DNA of 64,000 nucleotides from Salinivibrio sharmensis. GTDB taxonomy: Bacteria > Pseudomonadota > Gammaproteobacteria > Enterobacterales > Vibrionaceae. The position numbers were made by a program, and so were the translations under genes. The stretch covers positions 76,184 to 140,183 of the forward strand of contig NZ_MUFC01000009.1 in the NCBI RefSeq assembly GCF_001995985.1, read 5' to 3'. Below are positions 25,759 through 33,929 of this stretch, piece after piece. Numbering within the stretch: position 1 is the stretch's first letter; the number at the start of each line of letters is the position of its first letter. The notes below the pieces were generated by a model. The model searched no databases and was not told the DNA's origin. It saw only the letters and a program-made list of their open reading frames with translations.

Positions 25759-25850
25759 ACCTGACCCACAAAGCGGCAATCCTCGGCACCTGAGGCCGAG
25801 GAAAGGCTAAACAAGGTGTATACTAAAGTTAACCAATAAGGAGGGTTGCA

Positions 25851-25970
25851 ATGACAGCTATCTATGTAATCTGCGTCATCGCCATGATGATTGGCCTGTT
25901 CACCTTATACGCACCTTCTATTGAAAAATGGTGTGATAAGCAGTTGAGTACGGGAAAGAAAGATAAGTAA
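25851..25970 (+). CDS. 39-residue single-pass membrane protein
   Basis: A short frame with an excellent ribosome-binding site (AAGGAGGG, six bases before the ATG). It codes for MTAIYVICVIAMMIGLFTLY followed by APSIEKWCDKQLSTGKKDK: one N-terminal membrane helix and a basic cytosolic or periplasmic tail with one Cys. It lies between the dehydrogenase and the RbgA-like gene on the same strand. No function recognised. Confidence 0.7.
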   Translation: MTAIYVICVIAMMIGLFTLYAPSIEKWCDKQLSTGKKDK

Positions 25971-26088
25971 CTATTCAAGGCTGCCCTCGCTTTTCTCATC
26001 CCTCTGATTAAGTGGTATGATGCGCGCCATTATCGCGCCACTGACTGGTATCGTGTTGGCGCATTAGCATCAGCAAGGTTGTACAAAC

Positions 26089-27033
26089 ATGGTTAACAAC
26101 AAGATCCAGTGGTTTCCTGGGCATATGCATAAAGCGCGCAAGGAGATCGAAGAAGTCATCCCTAAGATCGACGTGATCATCGAAGTGATCGACGCGCGTA
26201 TTCCGTTTAGTAGCGAAAATCCCCTGATCCGCACGCTGCGTGGCGAAAAGCCGGTGATCAAAGTCCTAAATAAACGCGATCTGGCCGATCCGGCGATGAC
26301 CGAGGTGTGGATGGCGCACCTAGAAAAAGAGCAAGGCGTATCAGCGATGGCAATCACTACTTCGCACCAGCATGAAGTGAACCAAATTATGGACCGCTGC
26401 CGTGCTCTCGCTCCGCATCGCGAAACCATGGGGAAAAACATTCGCTCAATGATCATGGGGATCCCCAACGTCGGGAAGTCCACCATCATTAATAGCCTTG
26501 CCGGCCGAGTGATTGCAAAAACCGGCAACCAACCCGCGGTGACGCGCCAGCAACAGCGGATCAACCTGCAAAATGGCGTGGTGCTTTCCGATACCCCGGG
26601 GATTTTGTGGCCAAAGGTAGAAAACCCACACAGCGGCTTCCGCCTCGCGGCAACCGGCGCCGTGAAAGACACGGCAATGGATTATGACGAAGTCGCCTTT
26701 TATACCGTGGAATACTTGGCTAGCGCCTACCCCGAGCGGCTAAAAGAACGCTATCAACTTGATGCGTTACCCGAAACAGATATTGAGTTGATGGAAGCGA
26801 TTGGTGCCAAGCGCGGTTGTCTGCGTGCGGGTGGACGGGTTGACTTGCATAAAGCCTCAGAAGTGCTGTTGCACGACTTACGCGCCGGTGCGTTAGGTGG
26901 CCTCACTTTAGAGAAACCGGACATGATTGAAACCGAGCTAGTGCAGGTTGAAGAAGACAACGCCCGCCGAGAGCAAGAAAAAGCCGCTAAAAAAGAGGCG
27001 CGCCGCAAGCGGTACCTCAAAAACAAACGGTGA
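26089..27033 (+). CDS. RbgA/YlqF-like ribosome biogenesis GTPase
   Basis: A 314-residue circularly permuted GTPase. G-motifs appear in permuted order: G4 NKRD (VLNKRDLAD), then G1 GIPNVGKST, switch-region Thr, and G3 DTPG (LSDTPGILWPK). The N-terminus IQWFPGHMHKARKEIEEVIPKIDVIIEVIDARIPFSSENP is the YlqF signature. Bacillus RbgA acts late in 50S assembly. The C-terminal extension is basic (EKAAKKEARRKRYLKNKR). It ends in a strong bidirectional terminator. Identification of the family is secure. Confidence 0.93.
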   Translation: MVNNKIQWFPGHMHKARKEIEEVIPKIDVIIEVIDARIPFSSENPLIRTLRGEKPVIKVLNKRDLADPAMTEVWMAHLEKEQGVSAMAITTSHQHEVNQIMDRCRALAPHRETMGKNIRSMIMGIPNVGKSTIINSLAGRVIAKTGNQPAVTRQQQRINLQNGVVLSDTPGILWPKVENPHSGFRLAATGAVKDTAMDYDEVAFYTVEYLASAYPERLKERYQLDALPETDIELMEAIGAKRGCLRAGGRVDLHKASEVLLHDLRAGALGGLTLEKPDMIETELVQVEEDNARREQEKAAKKEARRKRYLKNKR

Positions 27034-27050
27034 TGTAAAAATTAAGGATG

Positions 27051-27079
27051 AAAAAAGGGGCGCAATGCCCCTTTTTTTT
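27051..27079. terminator. Bidirectional terminator, RbgA-like gene / aminotransferase
   Basis: AAAAAAGGGGC, loop GCAAT, GCCCC and eight Ts. A- and T-runs flank the stem, so it can serve both convergent genes. Confidence 0.92.
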
Positions 27080-27108
27080 CCGTCTCGACCCGTCGCGCGC
27101 GACGACAG

Positions 27109-28299
27109 TTAGCCGTTGCGCGTCACATCCACCAGCGCATCGGCCAGTTTATCAATGTGACGCTCAGCCAAGCCAGCAATATTAATCCGGCTATCACCCA
27201 CTGCGTACACGCCATGTCGGTCTCGTAGCTGATTCACCTGATCAACCGTTAATCCGAGGACAGAGAACATACCACGGTGGTGCTGAATAAAGTCAAAATA
27301 ACCATCGCCGGTACGGTCGCGCAGTGCTGCTGTTAACCCTTCACGTAATGTATTGATCCGAGTGTTCATCGCTTCAATTTCATCACGCCACTGTTTGGTG
27401 AGGACATCGTCGGTGAGGATGGTTTCAACAATCGCGGCACCATGATCAGGCGGCATGGTATAGGTGCTTCGCGCAAGCTGAAGGATACGACCTTTTGCGT
27501 TTTGTGCTTCTTTGGCGGACTTACCCACCACAATCGCCGCCCCTGTACGCTCACGATAGAGACCAAAGCTCTTTGAGCAAGACGTGGCAATGAGCATCTC
27601 TTCAACGTTATCGGCAAGAATACGTAAACCACGCGCATCTTCCTCTACCCCATCACCGAAGCCCTGGTAGGCAATATCAACAAACGGTGTAAAGCCATTA
27701 CGGTTAGCAAGCTCGGTAATCGCTTCCCATTCTTTCAGGCTGATATCTGCCCCGGTTGGGTTATGACAACAACCGTGTAGCAAGACCACATCGTCAGCAC
27801 CGGCCTGTGACAAGGCGTTAAGCATCGCATCGGTATCCACCATTTTGGTGTCGCGATTAAAGTAGGGATAGAATTTTACCGTCAGGCCTGCCGCTTCCAT
27901 GACAGGTTTGTGATTCACATAGCTAGGATCAGTCAGCCACACAGTGGTCACCGGCTTAGCCAAGTTCATCAAATCGGCCAGCATACGCAGCGCACCACTT
28001 GCGCCTGGTGTTTGTACCGCAGCGCAGCGATCATAGGCATCTGTCCCTTTGAGCAGAAGATCGACCATGGCTTGGTTGAAATTTTCATTACCTGCCAGCC
28101 CAACATAGGCTTTGGTTTGTTGGTTTTGTGCCAGTGATTGTTGCGCCGCTTTAACCGCTTGCATGATCGGCGTTTGACCGTGACTGTCACGATAAACGCC
28201 AATGCCCAAGTCCATTTTATGCTCGCGTGGATCGTCACGATACGCCAATGACAAGGAGAGAATCGGATCCTGCTGAGCAGGCGAGAGCAGATCTAACAT
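27109..28299 (-). CDS. Aromatic/aspartate aminotransferase (class I, fold type I)
   Basis: A 396-residue PLP enzyme of the AspC/TyrB group. The Asn and Asp/Tyr PLP contacts are in LHGCCHNPTGAD and FVDIAYQGFGDG. The Schiff-base Lys is in ATSCSKSFGLYRERTG. The C-terminal substrate-carboxylate Arg is in VGDSRINIAGL. Length equals E. coli AspC/TyrB (396-397). The enzyme transfers amino groups between aromatic or dicarboxylic amino acids and 2-oxoglutarate. Which of the two paralogues it represents cannot be settled by eye. Confidence 0.92.
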   Translation of the reverse strand: MLDLLSPAQQDPILSLSLAYRDDPREHKMDLGIGVYRDSHGQTPIMQAVKAAQQSLAQNQQTKAYVGLAGNENFNQAMVDLLLKGTDAYDRCAAVQTPGASGALRMLADLMNLAKPVTTVWLTDPSYVNHKPVMEAAGLTVKFYPYFNRDTKMVDTDAMLNALSQAGADDVVLLHGCCHNPTGADISLKEWEAITELANRNGFTPFVDIAYQGFGDGVEEDARGLRILADNVEEMLIATSCSKSFGLYRERTGAAIVVGKSAKEAQNAKGRILQLARSTYTMPPDHGAAIVETILTDDVLTKQWRDEIEAMNTRINTLREGLTAALRDRTGDGYFDFIQHHRGMFSVLGLTVDQVNQLRDRHGVYAVGDSRINIAGLAERHIDKLADALVDVTRNG

Positions 28300-28342
28300 A
28301 GTATTACGTCCTTTTAAGCTTGGATGCTCAAGATACGCTATA

Positions 28343-28350
28343 CCCTACCC
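28343..28350 (-). other. KOPS-like octamer pointing toward dif
   Basis: CCCTACCC on the plus strand, i.e. GGGTAGGG on the minus strand, matches GGGNAGGG. Right of dif and on the minus strand, it has the polarity that would send FtsK left toward dif. It is intergenic between nrdG and the aminotransferase gene. Confidence 0.4.
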
Positions 28351-28373
28351 CATGCGGGAAAATTGGCAACCTC

Positions 28374-28871
28374 TCAACAGTGATTCTCTTGCCCTTTTCG
28401 CGCACGCTCGGACAGAAAGTGTACGCATTGGTTGGCACTTCCACGCCACACCAAGTTGGGGTCTGCTTCGTCTTGGATATATTTTCCATCAATCAGTACA
28501 TCGACATACGCAATAACATCTCGCTGTTTTGACGACAATTCTGCCAATGTATAGCCTGTCCACAGCCAAATGTCTTTGCTCGGCGCGCGGCTGACCACCT
28601 CTTGTAACAATTTTTTTACGTCGTCAAGATTAGCAGGGTGAAGCGGCTCACCACCGCTTAATGATAACCCTCGTCGCGGGATCCGAGAATCGAGTAAGTC
28701 TTGAACAATCTGCTCTTGCATCAGATCGGTGAAAGGATGGCCGCTCTTCAGCGGCCAGGTGGCTTTGTTGTAACAACCACGGCATTGATGTTCACACCCC
28801 GATACAAACAAGGTACAACGTGTGCCGGGCCCGTTGACCACATCAACGGGAAGGTATTGGTGATAATTCAC
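28374..28871 (-). CDS. nrdG: Anaerobic ribonucleotide reductase activating protein
   Basis: A 165-residue radical-SAM enzyme that generates the glycyl radical on NrdD. The iron-sulfur motif CxxxCxxC is CEHQCRGC, in TLFVSGCEHQCRGCYNKATWPL. The SAM-binding GGEP lies in LSLSGGEPLHPAN. Length is near E. coli NrdG (154). It starts eight bases after nrdD stops, on the same strand, so the two form an operon. Works only without oxygen. Secure. Confidence 0.96.
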   Translation of the reverse strand: MNYHQYLPVDVVNGPGTRCTLFVSGCEHQCRGCYNKATWPLKSGHPFTDLMQEQIVQDLLDSRIPRRGLSLSGGEPLHPANLDDVKKLLQEVVSRAPSKDIWLWTGYTLAELSSKQRDVIAYVDVLIDGKYIQDEADPNLVWRGSANQCVHFLSERARKGQENHC

Positions 28872-28879
28872 GCTTCCCC

Positions 28880-31021
28880 CTACATGTGCTTCACACGGCG
28901 AATCACTTCTTGTTGTTTGCCCGGATTAAAAGGCCGCGTATCTGGGCTTCCTAAATAACCGCATACCCGCCGTGTCACCGACACACGTGCCGGATCATGA
29001 TTGCCACAAGCCGGACAGGTAAAGCCTTTGCTCGTACAATCAAACTCGCCGGTAAACCCGCACTCGTAGCACTCGTCTATGGGCGTGTTGGTTCCGTAAT
29101 AAGGCACGCGATCGTAGCTGTAGTCCCAGACATTTTCGAGCGCTTCGATATTGTGCTGCATGTTTGGGTATTCGCCGTAGCAAATAAAGCCGCCGTTGGC
29201 CAAGCGCGGGTAATCCATCTCAAAGTCAATTTTATCGTAAGGGGTGACCTGCTTTTCTACATCTAAATGAAAACTGTTGGTGTAATAGCCTTTGTCCGTC
29301 ACACCCTCAATCACGCCAAATGCTTGTGTATCGAGTTGGCAAAAGCGGCTGCATAAGTTTTCACTTGGAGTACTGTACAAACTAAACCCGTAACCCGTTT
29401 CATCTTTCCAACACTCAGTAGCATCGTGTAGATAAGCAACAATCGCCTTAGCTTTCTTCTGTTTTACCGCGCTGTCATAGATGTGTGGCGTGTTGCCGTA
29501 CAGCGCGTTGACGGTCTCGTGTAAGCCAATATAGCCTAACGAAATAGACGCGCGCCCGTGTTTAAAAATCTCACTGACATCATCATCTGGTTTCAAACGA
29601 ATACCACATGCGCCTTCCATATAAAGAATCGGCGCCACGCGCGCTTTCACCCCTTTAAAACGAGCAATCCGGGTATCAAGTGCTTGGCGAGCTATATTTA
29701 GTGTCGCATCAAGACGCGCATAGAATTCTTCTTCATCCCCTTCCGCTTCAATGGCCAAACGCGGCAGGTTTACACTAACAACCCCTAAATTGTTTCGCCC
29801 TTCATGCACCAGTGCGCCGTCTTCTTCATAGGCGCTTAAAAAACTTCGACACCCCATTGGTGTTTTGAAAGACCCCGTGACTGATACCACTTGGTCATAG
29901 TTAAGAATATCGGGGTACATACGCTTAGACGCGCATTCGAGCGCCAATTGCTTGATATCGTAATTGGGGTCATCGGGCTGCCGATTTAATCCCTCTCGGA
30001 TACAGAATACGAGTTTTGGGAATACCGCTGTTTTACGATTTTCGCCCAGGCCCGCAATGCGGTTGGCTAAAATAGCACGTTGCACCGCACGCGCCGCCCA
30101 GGACTCACCGAGGCCCAAGCCAAAGGTCACAAAAGGAGTCTGCCCATTGGCGGTATGTAAGGTGTTAACCTCATACTCCAACGATTGAAAGGCATCAAAA
30201 CACTCTTTGTCGGCGCGCGCACGCGCATACGCTTCGGGCTCCTTAATTGCCCACTCACGCGCGACCAGCAAGTGCTTTTGATAACTGGCTTCCACATAGG
30301 GTGCCAGCACTTCATCAATGCGGTTAATCGTGGTGCCACCGTATATATGGCTGGCCACTTGTGCGATGATTTGTGCGGTCACCGCGGTCGCGGTTGAGAT
30401 AGATTTGGGCGGCGCAATTTCCGCATTACCCATCTTAAAGCCTTTTTGCAACATGCCCGCCAAATCAATCAGCATGCAGTTAAACATTGGGAAGAAAGGC
30501 GAATAGTCCAAATCATGATAGTGAATTTCACCTGACTCATGGGCTCTTACCACCGCACTGGGCAGCATATGTAGCTTGGCATAGTGTTTGGCCACAATCC
30601 CCGCAAGCAAGTCGCGTTGCGTCGGGATCACTTTACTGTCTTTGTTGGCGTTTTCGTGCAGTAGCTCGGTGTTGGTTTGTCCTACCAGCCCTTGTACTTC
30701 GTGGTTCAGGCGACCACGGCGCTCACGAGCAATGTCTCTATCATGACGGTACTCAATATAGGCACGTGCCACCGCTTTGTGCGGCCCAGCCATCAGTACA
30801 TCCTCAACGGCATATTGGATATGATCGATATCCACTTCGGCATCATCGGTAAACTGTGTCGCAATGGTATCGGCTAACTGTCGAATCTCATTGTCACTCA
30901 GTTGACATTGCTCAGCATCACGCATCGATTGCGCCGACTCACGCGCACAAGTCACCGCCTGGACGATTCGATCTGCATCAAATGGGACGCGTGTTCCATC
31001 GCGCTTAATTACCGCTGGCAT
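28880..31021 (-). CDS. nrdD: Anaerobic ribonucleoside-triphosphate reductase
   Basis: A 713-residue class III reductase (E. coli 712). Residues 1-95 are an ATP-cone (PAVIKRDGTRVPFDADRIVQAV). The catalytic barrel follows. Four zinc-binding cysteines appear in CYECGFTGEFDC and FTCPACGNH. The glycyl-radical loop near the C-terminus is RRVCGYLGSPDTRPFNPGK. The frame stays open far upstream to 31273, but ATG 31021 is the start because GGAGGG lies directly before it and the ATP-cone begins there. It makes deoxynucleotides during anaerobic growth and is activated by NrdG. Confidence 0.97.
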   Translation of the reverse strand: MPAVIKRDGTRVPFDADRIVQAVTCARESAQSMRDAEQCQLSDNEIRQLADTIATQFTDDAEVDIDHIQYAVEDVLMAGPHKAVARAYIEYRHDRDIARERRGRLNHEVQGLVGQTNTELLHENANKDSKVIPTQRDLLAGIVAKHYAKLHMLPSAVVRAHESGEIHYHDLDYSPFFPMFNCMLIDLAGMLQKGFKMGNAEIAPPKSISTATAVTAQIIAQVASHIYGGTTINRIDEVLAPYVEASYQKHLLVAREWAIKEPEAYARARADKECFDAFQSLEYEVNTLHTANGQTPFVTFGLGLGESWAARAVQRAILANRIAGLGENRKTAVFPKLVFCIREGLNRQPDDPNYDIKQLALECASKRMYPDILNYDQVVSVTGSFKTPMGCRSFLSAYEEDGALVHEGRNNLGVVSVNLPRLAIEAEGDEEEFYARLDATLNIARQALDTRIARFKGVKARVAPILYMEGACGIRLKPDDDVSEIFKHGRASISLGYIGLHETVNALYGNTPHIYDSAVKQKKAKAIVAYLHDATECWKDETGYGFSLYSTPSENLCSRFCQLDTQAFGVIEGVTDKGYYTNSFHLDVEKQVTPYDKIDFEMDYPRLANGGFICYGEYPNMQHNIEALENVWDYSYDRVPYYGTNTPIDECYECGFTGEFDCTSKGFTCPACGNHDPARVSVTRRVCGYLGSPDTRPFNPGKQQEVIRRVKHM

Positions 31022-31330
31022 ATGCCCTCCACACCATATATAGGATACACAATAGACTAAAAACACAAGATGTGGCATTAGATAGCAATTAAGGGATCCA
31101 TTGTGTTGACACAGATCATCGAAGTCTCGAATAACCACCGCGACGCGAACTAAATGCCTATCTATGCCGCAAACTGACTGATCTTTGTTGTGATGGTTAT
31201 CAGTTAAAATCAAAGACTGTCCGCAAACTGCTACAATGCTCCACTGAAGGCGTAACATTTCCAGTAGGATCACAGTGGAACGCGTAATAATGAGGTATCC
31301 ACCATCGTACTTCGAGTTTTAAGTCTGCTC
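31022..31330 (-). promoter_or_regulatory. nrdDG control region with candidate NrdR boxes
   Basis: 309 bp without a gene. Two sequences resemble the NrdR box (ACACWATATATWGTGT): ACACCATATATAGGAT (31031-31046, 13 of 16 positions) and ACACAAGATGTGGCAT (31063-31078, 11 of 16). They are 32 bp apart, the usual three-turn phasing of paired NrdR boxes. A possible FNR half-site ATCAA lies at 31209-31213. NrdR is the general repressor of bacterial nrd operons. The call is tentative. Confidence 0.45.
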
Positions 31331-32224
31331 GTGCTTGTCGGGGTATTTTCAGCCCCTAGTTATGGACTGACAGTGGCAACATGGAATTTTGAGTGGCTGA
31401 CCTTAAAAGACGATCAGCGTGCAGGCATTCGCCATCAAGATGATTATCAACAGCTTTCGTCGATCTTTGTTCAACTCGCCCCCGATGTATTGGCTTTTCA
31501 AGAGGCTGATAGCCCTGAGGCGCTGGCACGTGTCGTTCCCACAGAGGATTATACGGTCTATTTTTCCGACCGCTATGCAGAACTTAAAGCACGAGCCCAA
31601 AGCCAGCAACTCACCGGGATTGCCGTACGCAAAGGTTGGAAGGTGGAAGATCCCAAGGATCTGCGTCAAATCGCACTACCGGGCTTTTTTGGTGTTCCAT
31701 CGCTGCGGTATGGCACCTATGTTGTGGTCACACCGCCGGGTCAAGAACCGGTTCATATGCTGTCGGTGCATCTTAAGTCCGGCTGTTTTAAGCAAGCTCA
31801 AGCCTCACGAAGCTGCGCAAAGCTACGCAAGCAATTCAGTGTGTTAGCCGATTGGGTGCGTGAACATGGTGATAAAAACATCCTCATTGCTGGCGACTTC
31901 AATCGCTATATCAGTGACAAACAGGATCCCTATTGGCAACAATTTCGCCAAACCCTCCTTGAAAATACCTCCACCCCAACAGATATTGTTAATGTCACTC
32001 AAAGTGTGCGTGCACGGTGCAAAGCGAGGCGCTATAACTGGCGCACCCAGACGTGGAATCAAGTGATGTATAGCCGTTTGGTCGATCATATTTTGGTGTC
32101 TGAATACTTGGCATCTCAGTGGCAATATAGTTATCAACACCATTTTGCTTATCACAAGGTGATGAATTATCGACTGAGCGATCACTGCCCGGTAGTGACG
32201 ACCTTTAAAGCCAATGAGCGCTAA
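31331..32224 (+). CDS. Exported endonuclease/exonuclease/phosphatase (EEP) family protein
   Basis: About 297 residues of the EEP (DNase I-like) fold. Motifs: VATWNFEWL, FQEADSPEAL (metal Glu), MLSVHLKSGCF, LIAGDFNRYI (GDFN), VDHILVSEYL and the terminal SDHCPV (catalytic His). A hydrophobic stretch and PSYG-L cleavage point to export; extracellular nucleases of vibrios are similar. The start is unclear: GTG 31331 is the only standard codon in frame after the stop at 31265, but it has no ribosome-binding site and would cut the signal peptide short. GAGGT (31292-31296) lies eight bases before an in-frame ATC at 31304. A frameshift joining ATG 31290 is another possibility. Confidence 0.85.
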   Translation: MLVGVFSAPSYGLTVATWNFEWLTLKDDQRAGIRHQDDYQQLSSIFVQLAPDVLAFQEADSPEALARVVPTEDYTVYFSDRYAELKARAQSQQLTGIAVRKGWKVEDPKDLRQIALPGFFGVPSLRYGTYVVVTPPGQEPVHMLSVHLKSGCFKQAQASRSCAKLRKQFSVLADWVREHGDKNILIAGDFNRYISDKQDPYWQQFRQTLLENTSTPTDIVNVTQSVRARCKARRYNWRTQTWNQVMYSRLVDHILVSEYLASQWQYSYQHHFAYHKVMNYRLSDHCPVVTTFKANER

Positions 32225-32253
32225 AAGCGATTGACCTACCCAAAAGATTGCGA

Positions 32254-32300
32254 GAGGCTAGCGTACTGTCATGGTGATGACAGAAAGGGTCGTTAGCCTC
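32254..32300 (+). ncRNA. Two-tier hairpin, probable structured RNA leader
   Basis: An outer stem GAGGCTAGCG (32254-32263) pairs with CGTTAGCCTC (32291-32300) with one G-U pair. Inside it an inner perfect stem CTGTCAT / ATGACAG (32266-32283) carries a GGTG loop. It ends 40 bp before a 47-codon gene; AGGG and CCCT further down might pair beside that gene's ribosome-binding site. There is no T-run, so it is unlikely to be merely a terminator. It could be a leader or a small RNA. Confidence 0.45.
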
Positions 32301-32340
32301 CTATCTCATAAGGGCGTTTCAGATTACCCTAGGAGAAAAA

Positions 32341-32484
32341 ATGGATATTTTACAACATCAAGTGATCCCAACCGATGACGATTTATTAGCAGATTACCTC
32401 GGCGATACAGGCGCACATCCTCAGCCAGATGCGCTGTGTCACAATGACGTATTCAGCGACGACATCGAGGACGCCACACGATAG
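32341..32484 (+). CDS. 47-residue acidic protein of unknown function
   Basis: A short frame starting MDILQHQVIPTDDDLLADYL, with 12 Asp/Glu residues and ending in DDIEDATR. TAGGAGAAAAA directly precedes the ATG, a strong ribosome-binding site. There is no signal peptide or membrane segment. A long hairpin lies 40 bp upstream. The role is unknown; neighbours give no clue. Confidence 0.6.
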   Translation: MDILQHQVIPTDDDLLADYLGDTGAHPQPDALCHNDVFSDDIEDATR

Positions 32485-32576
32485 GCATCGATGCTGCGTT
32501 TCTAACATCACGCTGACAACCACACTCTCGTGCCGTAGTAGGTTGTTAGTACATTCACCCACATACCTGATGCACT

Positions 32577-32894
32577 ATGAAAAAACGTCTTTCTACTGCG
32601 CTATTTGTTCTTTCTTTTTTATCATTCCACGCCTCTGCCGCGCCTGAACTTATCGCCAAATCCACACTCGATTTTGGCGACTTTGAAGAAACTACCAACG
32701 TGGAGATACAAGGTGATATTCAAGAAGATGTTTTGCGCTTAGCCGAGCGCGGGGTGCAAAAAGAACAAGCGGATTATTTCGTGATTGATCAGGTTAGCGA
32801 AGACACTAAAAACGATCTTCTCGTCGTATCGGTAACCCTATACCGTGAACGCACCACTGACACACAAAAAAGCATAGAAGCGCGTCTAGGCTAA
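32577..32894 (+). CDS. Small exported protein, DUF1471/BhsA-like
   Basis: A 105-residue exported protein. The signal peptide is MKKRLSTALFVLSFLSFHASA. The mature part ends LAERGVQKEQADYFVIDQVSEDTKNDLLVVSVTLYRER, with the K-A-x-x-x-x-A-x-Y-F-V-I pattern and terminal beta strand of DUF1471 (YdgH/BhsA/McbA) proteins of the enterobacterial periplasm, involved in stress and biofilm. The match is to the pattern rather than closely to one member, so the call is moderate. Confidence 0.62.
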   Translation: MKKRLSTALFVLSFLSFHASAAPELIAKSTLDFGDFEETTNVEIQGDIQEDVLRLAERGVQKEQADYFVIDQVSEDTKNDLLVVSVTLYRERTTDTQKSIEARLG

Positions 32895-32994
32895 TCTCGT
32901 TCTGTAACAGGCAGGTTGTCGCTTGCCTGTTTTCCTCTCTGCCTTACTCCGCTCTCTCCCATTTGCTACACTTGCCGCTCTTAATAAAACTAGA

Positions 32995-33822
32995 ATGAGC
33001 AATGCCGTGATTGGAACCTTAGATAAGATGCGCACAGAAGCCGGCGCAGAGGTACAATACTTTCTGCGTGTCGGTGACGAAGAGCTGCATCTCAACCCTC
33101 TTCTTGGACAAACACTAACCCTGACCCACACTGGCAATATCTTTTGCGATGCCTGTGGGCGAAAAACCAAGAAAAGCTATTCGCAAGGTCACTGCTACCC
33201 TTGCATGAAAAAACTCGCGCGCTGCGATATGTGCATAATGAAGCCGGAAACCTGCCACTATGCGCAAGGAACCTGTCGCGAGCCCGAGTGGGGAGAACAA
33301 TTTTGTATGACCGATCATATTGTTTATCTTGCCAACACATCGGGATTGAAAGTAGGCATTACTCGCGCCAACCAAATGCCAACACGTTGGCATGATCAAG
33401 GGGCGACGCAAGCTCTCCCTTTGTTTCGGGTTAAGACTCGCCACATATCAGGATTAGTTGAAGTGGCAATCGCACAACATGTGGCGGATAAAACCAATTG
33501 GCGTGCTCTTTTAAAAGGCGATAATGGTCAGCTTGATCTCCACGCTGAAGCGACGCGTCTGACCCAAGCCATTGAGTCAGAGCTCGCTGATATTCGCCTA
33601 CAGTATGGTAGCGATGCTGTTTTGCCTGCCGAGCTGGACGCCCTGAGCTTTAGTTACCCTGTCACTGAACACCCTACCAAGATAAACTCACACAATTTTG
33701 ATAAAAATCCGGAAGTGGGTGGAGTGTTGCAAGGCATTAAAGGTCAGTATCTGATATTTGATACAGGCGTGATCAACGTGCGTAAGTTTACCAGCTACGA
33801 AATCAGTGCGTCGCACAGTTAA
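32995..33822 (+). CDS. DUF2797 family protein
   Basis: A 275-residue cytosolic protein. Three cysteine pairs form a probable zinc ribbon: CDACG, CYPC and CDMCIMKPETC (residues about 50-85). The later region DHIVYLANTSGLKVGITRANQMPTRWHDQGATQALPLFRV has the look of a GIY-YIG-like fold (YLANTSGLKVGIT, then R-W-x-x-QGA), as described for DUF2797. ATG 32995 is used because the conserved region begins there; the frame remains open to 32923. Function unknown. Confidence 0.78.
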   Translation: MSNAVIGTLDKMRTEAGAEVQYFLRVGDEELHLNPLLGQTLTLTHTGNIFCDACGRKTKKSYSQGHCYPCMKKLARCDMCIMKPETCHYAQGTCREPEWGEQFCMTDHIVYLANTSGLKVGITRANQMPTRWHDQGATQALPLFRVKTRHISGLVEVAIAQHVADKTNWRALLKGDNGQLDLHAEATRLTQAIESELADIRLQYGSDAVLPAELDALSFSYPVTEHPTKINSHNFDKNPEVGGVLQGIKGQYLIFDTGVINVRKFTSYEISASHS

Positions 33823-33843
33823 CCGCGCGCCCAGTCCGCCACC

Positions 33844-33877
33844 CACCGTGCAAGTGATGATTAACACTTGCACGGTG
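33844..33877. terminator. Hairpin terminator after the DUF2797 gene
   Basis: Perfect 12-bp stem CACCGTGCAAGT / ACTTGCACGGTG with a ten-base loop, followed by CATCTTTCT. It may serve both the DUF2797 gene and the convergent DUF3389/thioesterase genes. The T-tract is weak. Confidence 0.6.
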
Positions 33878-33929
33878 CATCTTTCTCGCGACCTACACAG
33901 GACGATACTGTCTGTTCGTTTCAGTCAGC

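Noticed and set aside
28180..28190. GTGACTGTCAC and similar 11-base palindromes (also near 3008)
   Set aside because: The arms match matS but the central spacing is one base instead of three, which is not a MatP site.
31200..31213. FNR box before nrdDG
   Set aside because: Only one half-site (ATCAA) matches; the other half has too many mismatches to TTGAT.
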